From the NCBI GenBank assembly GCA_027886175.1, contig JAJNNQ010000006.1, forward strand, positions 1,488,001 through 1,552,000: a stretch of DNA of 64,000 nucleotides, given 5' to 3'. Of this stretch, positions 49,901 to 59,612 are shown piece by piece. The position numbers and the translations under genes are program-made. Source of the stretch: Phylloscopus collybita (lineage: Eukaryota; Chordata; Aves; Passeriformes; Phylloscopidae). The notes under the pieces were generated by a model. That model was not told the origin of the DNA, did no database searches, and saw only the letters and a program-made list of their open reading frames with translations. Each line of letters opens with the position of its first letter. The stretch's first letter is position 1.

Positions 49901-51799
49901 GTCAGTTTCTCTGTTGTAAATTAAACCATGGTTTCACAACCTAAAAGATTTTCAAAGCTTAAATTGTAGACAGATATTCTAGCAGTGCCTTGCGGGGCAA
50001 ACTGAGCTCTCTTTAATTAATTTTTTTTTTTTTTCCAATTTCAAAGTTTAACAGGGAGCATTCTATTTCTAGAACTTTCAATTGTTGATATACATACCTC
50101 AGACAAGTTACTGCACAGGTTTCAGTATGAATCCTGGAAATTGGGCACTTTTAATATCCCCATAATGCTCCTTTATCACTGTTCCCCACTGGGTTTCTTA
50201 GCTGAAAGAAGGAGAAAGGAAAACATCAGCTGCTGACACTGGGGTTCTTACAAGACCAGGGGTTATAGTCAGTGTTGTGCTATAAGTACTTTTTTTTTTT
50301 TTTCCTTTGTCTATGTGGAAGGATCTCCTTACTGTATTAGAAGGAAGTATTTCTTCCTGCATCACCCAGGTGTATATAGCCCATTGAAATTCACTCAGCC
50401 TCTTAACAATCCACATAAGCAGATTGACTGGGACCTGTCTGAGTCAGATGGAGCAGGAAGAGGGACCAAGCATGAACCCAGACACACACCCTGCTGGTCT
50501 CAAATGCTGTAGGCCTATTCAAAGGGAAATGTAGAAATAATTTAGAGAGAGGACATTCTTTCTAGTATTCAGGTAGGTGAGACAGGGTAGATGGAAGAAG
50601 AAAACATCCTTCCTCTGGTAAGTCTTGTAATTACTCTCTGCACTGCTGAGACCTCTGTACCAGGATGAGAGCAGAAAAGGTGAGACTGCTAGTAAAGGAT
50701 GACCCCCCTGACTCTGCAGGATTAAATTAAGCTGAGCTAGGGCAGGCTGGCCCATACTGTTCAGCTGTTGGAAAGTTGTTGCTCTGGGTCAGCTAGTGTT
50801 TTCCCACAAAATGTTTAGAGTTTGATGCAGGCCAAGTAGTTTCCCAGAAAAGCATCTTTTTGGGAGGAGAGAAGCACTGTTTCTGCAGGGATACTCAGCA
50901 TTTTGTGCCCATTGGTTTCAGGGAACAGGAGTGGTCCCTGGCTGGTTTTGAATGTTAGTACTGATGTAGTTATTGGTAGAAGGGCAGGTTGAGGAATGGC
51001 ATACTTGCAAGCTGACTGCCCACACAGCAAAACTATTTGGGAGATAAATCACTGCAGGCACCATTCTCCCAATCTGTCCACAAAGGTGGAATCTGGGATG
51101 TAATAGTGAAGTCCTATGGTTTTCTCCTTTATCATGTTCTGTCTTAACACCATGTCTTAAGGAGCCTACAGGCATCTGGGCAGCATGTAGACCAAATTTC
51201 TCTGATGGAGTTGCAGATAACTGTGGATTTAAAAAAGTTTTTTTAAAAAACACAGCCAAACACAAAACCCCAACAAAACCAAAAACAAAGAGCAACAGCT
51301 ATGGCATTTATTTGTGGCAGGTGAGATACTTTGCATAGCTGTCAAAACCTGTATCTTCATTATACAAACCTATAATGGCCTTTGCTTATGTATCCAGCTG
51401 TGGTATGCTTTACTTTAGGACCCATCCCTTGCATTATCTGCAGTCTTCCCCAGGGTGATATTTCCAACTCTTATGTTTTCCTCTGCTCGTCAAAGGCAAT
51501 CACATCTGTCTCTCCATCTGTGGCATGTGAATTGGGTAGCAGGAAGAGGCTGCAGGTTTTCAGCTCTAAAAGTGAGAAAGGCAAATTCTTTTTTGAAAGT
51601 AAACAGTACCATAACCAAAAGAATGAGTGTTTGGCTCAAATTAATTAAAATAATACGTTTCATTACTCTTAAATCTTTCCACCATTTCTCTTACTAATGT
51701 CGCATGTCATTTACCTATGCACAATTTTAGACTTGGACTTCATGCTAAGTTCTGTTCAGTTCATTACCAAATGACTTTCAGGACTGTTGCCAAAAATAT

Positions 51800-52000
51800 T
51801 CTCTTCCCTATCCAAAACTGACCTGGAGACTCTAATTCATTCACTACAGCATCTAGCCTTGACTACTGTAATTCCTTGGTTTGCTGGGCTTGGAGCCAAA
51901 TCAATTGGCAGACTGCAGCTTAGTCAGGATTCAGCAACAGGGCTTCTGACCCAAACCACGCCAACTCCATATCCTCCCAGTGCTGCGACTCTATATTTGA
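51800..52000 (+). mobile_element. L2-clade LINE reverse-transcriptase relic
   Basis: Translation of the + strand gives DLETLIHSL, then in a shifted frame LDYCNSL, then RLQLSQDSATGLLTQT, then in another frame H-I-x-P-V-L-R-x-L. These pieces match, in order, the conserved end of the reverse-transcriptase region of L2-clade LINEs (LDYCN, LQxxQNxAARLLT, HIxPVLxxLHWLP; recalled). CR1 elements differ here, having LEYC and a different following block. At least two frameshifts mean it is an ancient dead copy. Nothing upstream or downstream could be added with confidence. Confidence 0.75.
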
Positions 52001-55000
52001 AAAGCGTGTTATACATTTACTGTAACAGTTTCCTTTACACTGTAATTTTATGGGTGGAATTTTTCTTTTACCCTTCATGTCAACTGTCGCACTCTTACAG
52101 AATTTTTCTGTGCTAAATTGCCATATATTCTACTCTGACACTTGCAGTAATTTAGTGCAAAGCCCTTTTCATCCTGTGTCCTTAATTGGTGGAATTTGGA
52201 GTAAAATTCTACATGAAATCCGATTATTTTTTCTGTCAGCCAAGACTTTTGTTTTTATTCTAACATTTTTTTCAGTTTCCATTTTGTTTCTTTTTCTATT
52301 ATAAATTATATATATTATAATATAAAGTATAAAATAATATGCATGGCAGCTTATCATGTAATAAGCAAAGGAAAAATTGAGTACTTAACTCCTGAACCCA
52401 GAGATAAATTTCAGCCTTCACTCAATCATGTATTTAAAATAGACTGCTTGATAAATGTAATGCAGGGTGAAAGTGTTCTTTCTACCTCTTAATCTCCAGA
52501 TGAGGCTACACTTTGGTTCTCACTTATTTCTGTTTTTCTTTGGTAGTACAATTTTCAAATATCCTGTATCAAATTTTTTCTTGCCCTGGAGACATTCTAG
52601 TTTTCCATTTAATACAATCTTCTATGCAACTTCTTCAGGCATTGTTTAAGGGATTTTTGCTGGTTTTTTCCTAGTTTTTCTGGTTGCTCTTACATTTACA
52701 TACTCGATAGCAATACTTTTCCCAGGTAGCATTCTTCATGGCAGCAGAAACCGAGGCTTAAACTTTCTATTAATACACTTACTATTAGCTGGCACCTCTA
52801 ATAGACTGTATTGTAGTTGCATTACATTTATTAAACATTGGCACTTGCATATCACTCTAGGCTTGGTTGTTTGGGTCTTTCTAGTAATTTATAACACAGC
52901 AGAAAAACCATTAGATAATAATCCTTTGTCCAAAACACGCCGCGTAAATTAGCAGCCACAGAAGAAGTCATTAGGAAAAGATGCAATAACTTACATCCTG
53001 TAAGTTATATTGATGGGAAAAACATGGCATGTTATGGACCTTTCCAGAACAATGTGTTTTTTTAAATCCTAATTTAGTAAGGAAACAGCTTTGCATATGG
53101 TCAATGAAAATTTGATATAGCATAGAACTCACTAGCAGATGTTTGACGATGAATATTTCATGTTACTTAATAATTCTACTTAACAGTCACAGTTGACACT
53201 ACAGTGCATTCTGGAGTTCAAGGTGCCCTAGAGAGATAGATATGACCTATTATATAGTTTTGGAAATTTCTTCCTGGAGATCAGAAAATAATCTGAAAAC
53301 CATGGTCAGCAGTGAGACTCAGATTACGGAGATACCAGCCCAAAATCTGGGGCCACTCTTTGGCCCAGTTTTACCCAGACACAGACAAAAAATGAGTTAA
53401 CTGGGCAGTTTCTCAGATAATATAAACCTTTCATGGCTTCTCCATGGGGGTGAATCTACCATCCCTATGGGGTGTGTGCTGCTGGATCACTTACCCATAC
53501 ACATTTGATCCTGATCAGGAGTGGGTACATCATGTCTTGTCTTCCAATTTCCCAGAGCACAAGCCTTATGCCAGATTTAGGCTTCCAAGGTATCTATGGG
53601 AAAATAAATGAGTCTTGGTGCAACAGGAGCAAATGTGGCAGACCAGGTTTACATTGAATTGCCATCTCATAGCATATGAATGCAGGATTTTGGTGCAGTA
53701 TGAAAAGATGTGAAGGCATTTCCCTGTACTGTCAAACCATGGCCTTGGCTGCTGTATAGCTCTAATGTAATTCCTGGAGACTTTTTATGTTGGAATTTGC
53801 AAAGCTTCGTAGCCTGGATCACTGTGAATATTGAAATTGCTGTACATACATTGACACTTTCTTTGAATAGAGCACTGATATGTTGGTCCTTGATACATAC
53901 TAATTTAGTGTTCTCCTCTGCATTTTTGTTTTTATTATCCCTTGCTGCCCATTTCATAAAATTTCTTTAAATGCCTTGATTTTTAGCATGTTGCACTCAT
54001 ACTATCCTACCTCTTGTCACTTTTTTAATTCCAAAAGGCTAGGTAAGTGAAGAACTTCATTTTAATATTCACTTTGTCTACTGCAGTTATACAAGAAGAC
54101 GCTATGGCATCTTCCTAGCTTGTGTTTCCATTGAGGAAAGTTTCTGAAATTATCAGATAATGACTTTTGATAAATCTTAGCACCTGTTCACATAATGGAA
54201 ATTAAACACTCTAAAGTTCAAATGTTTTTCAAAATTCAGATGATCTTATTAATGCTTATTAGTGGAAAATGGCAAACCAGCTCTTCCTCGTATCTTTGTG
54301 AATCTTTTCTACTTGAATTTCCACTTGCAAACTGAAAACAGATTGTTAATTAAGCAAAATTTTCTGAGCACCTGGGTCATCAACAGAACGACAGTAATTA
54401 AATTCTAGTCTCAATTTCTATACACATAATAATAGAGTGCTTTACCATTTTCATTCTTTTCAAATTAATTGAAAAAATATACACAGCATTATTTCCTTGA
54501 TACATCCACTCTTCAGTCTAAGCAAGTTCTAATGGGCTGAAATTACCACATCTACCTTTAAAAGTAAATGGATTGCAAATGGCTAAGATCATCACAGAAG
54601 GTCTGAAGCACTTCCTTTATTGTAAACTACCTATACATATTAGTTTTAAAAGAAAATGAGCTACAATTATTTTCTATGACTTTAGAAAGTAATTAATCAT
54701 CCCTGAAAGAAAAACTTCCATTCAAAATGTTGTAATCTTCTGGAATCTGAAAGCAGCCTTCAAAAGTGGTGTAGAACTAGAAGAAATGTGCTCAAATGAG
54801 AGAGATTAACGTTTCGTTCTAGTGGTGAAAGATACTGCTTTAGGAGGTGAGCTCACCATTTTAGGAAGGATAGGTTGCTATGTATAATAAGATTTTCTAC
54901 ATCTCTTACTTAAGGGAAGAATGAGAGAAGCTCTAGATCAGCAAGATAAGGGACCAGGGCAGAGGGTGTTAAGCACTCCTGCCACCACTTTTCAGTGAGA

Positions 55001-55559
55001 GGAGCAAGAAGTGCTGCAAGCTGCAACTTGATAAAGATAGGACATTGTTTCCACCCAGGAATATAGAGATAGCAGAGAACCTTGTCAAAGAGTTGAAGCA
55101 TTTTTCAGTTCAACTTCATAGGTTGGCACAGCTGCTCATTCAGGAGGCTGTTTGTAGAAAACAGCCGGGGTTGTTTGTAGAAAATCTGGATTTATTGGTG
55201 TTTTCTTCAGTTACTGGTACTGGGATCAAGGTGACTTACATCTTGACCAAATCATTTTTAGGCAGGTTACTGTTGTGGAAGGGCAATTTTGCTTCTAACT
55301 GAGGTGAAGAAAAAGAGAAGACTGTTGAGAGAAAAGCTTTCTCAACTGAGTTGAACAAAGAGCTAAAAACTTGAGGATCTTAATTCTCCTAGATAACTGG
55401 TCTAAATATTGTCATTTGGCTTCAGAACAAATTCATTAGAGTTGAATGAGGGAAGCCCATTTCACGACTGTTCTTCCTCTTATATGAAGGAAAGAAGTGT
55501 CTGTTCATGTAAGTAACCCTACATAGGCCATGGAGACAGCACTGATCTACCACAGGTGA

Positions 55560-55870
55560 GCCCTTTGGTATTGAACGGAGGAGAAGCAGCAGCTGCAGCC
55601 ACGGAGTGCAGGGTTGGTGTATGGTTTAGCCCTTCCCACCTGCTGACAAGTTCCCACTCTCAGTCAGTCACCCTTCAAAGCAGAGCCTGCCTGCCTTCCA
55701 TGCTCCCGTTGGTGCAGCCCGCTTGTCTGTACGCCGCTGCCGCGGGGGAGCACGTGTCAGGTGGATGTCTCAAGGGTCATTCCGTGGTCACACACCTCTT
55801 GCCACACCTGCAAAGGCATGTGCCGGCACAGGGAGTGGTAGCAGACATCACGGGGAAGCAGCTGCATGCC
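55560..55870. promoter_or_regulatory. Small CpG-rich block 240 bp before exon 56106
   Basis: Locally GC- and CpG-rich sequence (ACGCCGCTGCCGCGGGGGAG and a GCACGTG E-box around 55729-55756) in an otherwise AT-rich intron. An open frame spans it (55556-55891, Ala-rich in part) but resembles nothing known. It could be an intronic CpG island, an alternative promoter or simply a GC-biased patch. Confidence 0.3.
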
Positions 55871-56105
55871 TGGTTCTTGGTGCATAGTTAAGAGTTGTGT
55901 AGGCTAAAGTTATGGAGACAGACTTGAAGGGAGACATCTCCAACATTGATACAATGTAAGTACAAAAGACACATCATTGGATGGATATTGATGATGTTGT
56001 TTCAGTAATGACATCATCCATAGACTCCTAGTGTCTTTGCTTTGCTTCTCTATAGTGATCACAACATAAATTGCTTGTCTTGTTTGACTTCCTTGTTCAC
56101 CAAAG

Positions 56106-56212
56106 TTGAGCAGATTGTCGCCGTTTTCAACGCTTCTACCAGACAAAAAGCTTGGGACCATTTCTCGAAAGCCCAGCGAAAGAACATAGACATTTGGCGA
56201 AAGCATTCTGAG
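56106..56212 (+). CDS. ENOX1: ENOX1 coding exon: FEQIV...WRKHSE segment
   Basis: This short 107-nt exon follows the acceptor TTCACCAAAG, and TT completes Phe. The protein is FEQIVAVFNASTRQKAWDH followed by FSKAQRKNIDIWRKHSE, a basic, helical stretch. KNIDIWRKHSE distinguishes ENOX1 from ENOX2 by recall. It ends in phase 0 before GTTGGT at 56213, a weak donor lacking a purine at +3. The exon changes phase (1 in, 0 out), so skipping it alone would shift the frame. Together with 59495-59612 it makes 225 nt, a multiple of three. An open frame runs past the donor to 56278, but that extension is not ENOX1-like. Confidence 0.96.
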
Positions 56213-57280
56213 GTTGGTGATTTTATTTTTACTTTCTATCCATCATCTCACAGCTGGATTGACACAGAACGAGTGTGATTGTAGCTGGACAATAGTGTAT
56301 TTGGAAATATTTACAGCTACCATTTTAGCTGTTAATCAACTGGCCGTTTACAGTCTCGTCTGGAGTATGAATTGCTCCCATTCCTCTCATTATGGTAATA
56401 GTCATTAAATAACATGAAGACAGGGAGCAATGTGTTTTTTTATTTTTCATGCAAAATTTGGGAAATCATTAGAAGATTATGTTTACTATCTAAAATAACG
56501 AACTAAAGTAGTGAAATTAGGAATAGTATTTTCAAATAAGGAATTTAGAAGTCATCATGATCTGTTTTTAAAAGAAGAATTCTGTGGCAAAGATTTCTTT
56601 TTTCCTCTGTGCCATCTTATGGTCATTAAAAGGTGACTTTGAGTGAAAATGAAATAAAAAAAATTCTTTCTTAAATAATGATTTAAGAATATTAAGTCCC
56701 TAACTGTGACATATTCCTTCCCATTGGTTCTATGTTTATCTTTAAAAAAATGGATACATCGCTTGTGTTGATTCTAAATATTATGATTGCAAAGAAACCA
56801 GTATAAATGTAATCATACAGCCACACAGAGTTAGCAATGTGGGACCATGCATGTGTGACTGTCATAAGCATGAGCAGAGGAAATGGGATTCTAACTCCCC
56901 TTGCTGTGAGTGGCAGCAAAGGAAGTGCTAGACCTCATCCTGTGTTTTGGTCATCCAGCTTTCAATTTTAATTCAGTATATACGCTATGAGCCTGTATTT
57001 TAAAAAGTAAGTACCGCTGTCTTTGTTTTCTTTCTTTCTTCTTCCCTTTTTTTTTTTTTTTAATTTTAATATGAGCAATTTAATACACTTGGTTTACTGT
57101 CATGTGGTACAGTGTCTTGATTGTTACTATCACAGTCTTCTAAATGATTTTTCTCTGTCTCAGAATAAAAACTTTAGAAGGTAAGGTGCACTTATTTAAT
57201 TATTTTGTAGTACACTTGTAAAATAAGTGTTGTACACTTAGTTTGAGAAACACTGAAGTGCTGTGATATAAATCATTTGG

Positions 57281-57443
57281 ATAACATTTTAAGTGTCCAT
57301 TAACTAATGCTAAATTACAGTTGAATACCAATGGCACTAAATGTAACATCCACATGAATACCAAATGAATACTTTATTATCAGTGCTATTATGGTGAATA
57401 CAAAATTACTTCAATAATGGGACACTTAAAATAAAATGTTAGC
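57281..57443. repeat. MITE-like long imperfect inverted repeat
   Basis: The left end TAACATTTTAAGTGTCCATTA (57282-57302) pairs with the right end TAATGGGACACTTAAAATAAAATGTTA (57415-57441). The arms match except for a missing 5-base step and one extra G. The inside is also partly self-complementary: GAATACCAATGGCACTAAAT pairs loosely with the region holding CAGTGCTATTATGGTGAATAC. The whole thus looks like a palindromic miniature inverted-repeat element or an ancient hairpin repeat. No target duplication is evident, and the family is unknown to me. Confidence 0.5.
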
Positions 57444-58382
57444 GTAATTTATTGGTACAAACTGTATTTTGCATTTTGTTCACAAATATTTCATATACAT
57501 AGTGGATAATGCCTTTGTTCAATTGAAAGTTGGGAAGTTGGGGATTGATGTTTGTCTTATCTTTTAGAGAAATATGAAAATATGATTTGCTAGTAGATTA
57601 TTTTAATTCTATTAAGATAATCCCTTCTTAAACTAACTTTCTGTAAGGGGATGTGGTGTGTCATTCATTTGCTGGTTTCTAAATATTTAATAAACTGAAA
57701 TGTGTAAGAGTTGGACTTCCCAGCAATGTTAATTCTCTACTATTTTTTTTTTTCCAAAATTACCGCCTTTTGTTTTTCTAAGAGGAGGACAACTATAACA
57801 ATTCAAAATTATGTAAAGCATCTAGCTAAACAAATATACTTTGGAAATGTCTGTTTTTCAGATATGAAATGTGATGAAAATTAACCAAATGGTGTATTTG
57901 ATTTGAATTATATCTTCTAGCCATAATATTATCTGCTGATTTGTTTGATTACTTGATCACCTTCCAGTTTTTTCCTGAATTTAGAAAAGCTGTGCTAGAA
58001 ACCTGAGGCAGAGAAAAGACTCACACACATAGACATTCTCCATAGAAAATTATTGACTTTGCTGATAATTTAGACACTGATGCATCAAGGACATTTGTCC
58101 ACTAATGAGGGAGTAAATGTAAGCGGATGTCTGCTCATGTGTGCAGTATTCTTCCCCAGGAAAATGTGCAGGTGGCCTTTTCCCATAAAGAAATCAGAAA
58201 TGGCTTGCCAGTTTTTTCCAGAGACACTTCTGATTTCATTAGACGCTGGTTGACAATTTAGCCTTTTAATAACTTTTTTTTTTTTAATTTGAAATTATTC
58301 CCCTATACAACACCCACTAATTAGGTTCCTTGCCTTTGCTGGGATTAATGAGTATGTTTTTCAGAATATTTGAGATCTGCTG

Positions 58383-58745
58383 ATGAACCAAGGGTACAGC
58401 TCAAGAGAAACGCCTTCCTTTTTTTTCACGCAGCCCCCCTCTGACAGATTATTGTTAATTGCACAGAGCTGTTGTCGGACTCCTCAATGCTGTCTCCTCC
58501 TTCCACACGACTCTCCCTTGTTTCAAAGATTTCAAACCACCTCTTTGGGAATTAAGCTCTTTGTTGGCAGAAAAATTAGCTGTCTGCGGGTGGACAAAGC
58601 CTACACTAATCACAGTGCAGCATCCCCATGTTACACCTGACAGGATTATTAGGACAAAATAGAGTCCTCTCAATCTTCTCAGTGCTGCCATTAAAAAGGC
58701 AGCCGCTCCGCCCGCGCCAGCTTTTCTACCCAGAACAAAGACCGT
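58383..58745. promoter_or_regulatory. Candidate intronic enhancer-like block
   Basis: Contains TTAATTGC (58455, homeodomain-like), CTTTGTT (58559) and AACAAAG (58734), both SOX/TCF-like, and GGATTA (58643, bicoid/OTX-like). A CpG cluster CCGCTCCGCCCGCGCC lies at 58703-58718. The sequence is complex and free of repeats, unlike the surrounding intron. Assignment rests on motif density alone. Confidence 0.35.
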
Positions 58746-59494
58746 CTAGACTCCTACAAAGCCCGCATGCCTGCTGATCCTTTTCCTGGTGACATGTGCA
58801 GGGGCTGCCTGCCTGCCCTTGCAGCAGTCACCCGGAGACCGAGCTGTCCCTGCTGCCACTCATTTTGGATCAAGATGCAAAGGTTTTTCAGGCCAGCGTT
58901 ATGGGACTGGGTCTTTTAAATCCAAGGCAATCTGGGCATAGGGACAGAGGGTGAGATTCCTTTGACCAGCATTAGGCACTTACAAATATATACAGCTCCT
59001 CATCTGCATTGACTGCTCTCGGCTCCCTTTGCAATCAGCAGCAAGAACGAGGCCCTTTTAGGGTGCCTTTTAGTTAACATAACTTTGTGTGTTGTGCATT
59101 TGGCCAAATGAATCCTACCCCAAGTGGCAGAGGGAAGCAAGAATTAGCTATCCCTTAAGCAGGCTGACAATCTCTTTATCAGTCTGCTTTATACACCAGT
59201 TTTAAGTATTATCCCTGCTGTTAAAACATTCTCCTATGTTTAGCTAAAGATCACTCAATGGGGAAACTCACTTTTTCTCTTGTTTTCCCTGAGTGTTACC
59301 TTCAATAAACTCAGTTCTTTCACAGGAAGAATTCCCTGTAGTTCTGTCTTTATAAATATTTATACACAAATAAATACGATTGCAATGATAAATGATATAT
59401 AATTAAAATCAGATCAGTATTAAAAAGAGATATTAAGTAATATATAATGGCTTTATGGAAGTTAATACTGAAAAAAGTTAATTTTGGATTTTAG

Positions 59495-59612
59495 GAGCTC
59501 CGAAATGCTCACAGTGAACAGCTCATGGGAATCCGTCGGGAAGAGGAGATGGAAATGTCCGATGATGACAGTGGTGACAATCCCAGTAAAAAGCTGAGAG
59601 TAGATGATTCAG
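59495..59612 (+). CDS. ENOX1: ENOX1 coding exon: acidic Ser/Asp segment
   Basis: This 118-nt exon follows the acceptor GATTTTAG and ends before GTAAAT at 59613. It reads ELRNAHSEQLMGIRREEEME, then MSDDDSGDNPSKKLRVDDS, and its last G opens an Ala codon (phase 1 out). It was too short to stand out as an open frame and was found by continuing the exon 56106-56212 product. Human ENOX1 has an Asn-Cys pair about where this copy has Ser-Gly (from memory), so a cysteine appears to be absent. ENOX2 carries its EEMTE drug-binding motif in the equivalent place, and that motif is not present here. The next exon, which should open the coiled-coil half of the protein, lies beyond 64000. Confidence 0.95.

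Larger units (their letters stand above)
42501..56105 (+). other. ENOX1: ENOX1 intron (13.6 kb)
   Basis: Phase 1 intron, the longest complete one here. It contains GGT-triplet repeats just after the donor (42538-42560), a (GGAGA)n purine tract (43186-43355), a 32-A run (43600-43631), an inverted pair of CR1 ends (46417-46906), an L2-clade relic (51800-52000), an AT-only-like stretch (52285-52345) and a small CpG-rich block just before the next exon (55560-55870). The rest is AT-rich and shows nothing I can name. Confidence 0.9.
56213..59494 (+). other. ENOX1: ENOX1 intron (3.3 kb)
   Basis: Phase 0 intron. It contains a 15-T run (57047-57061), a MITE-like inverted-repeat element (57281-57443) and a candidate regulatory block (58383-58745). 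No coding exon or RNA gene was found. Confidence 0.9.
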
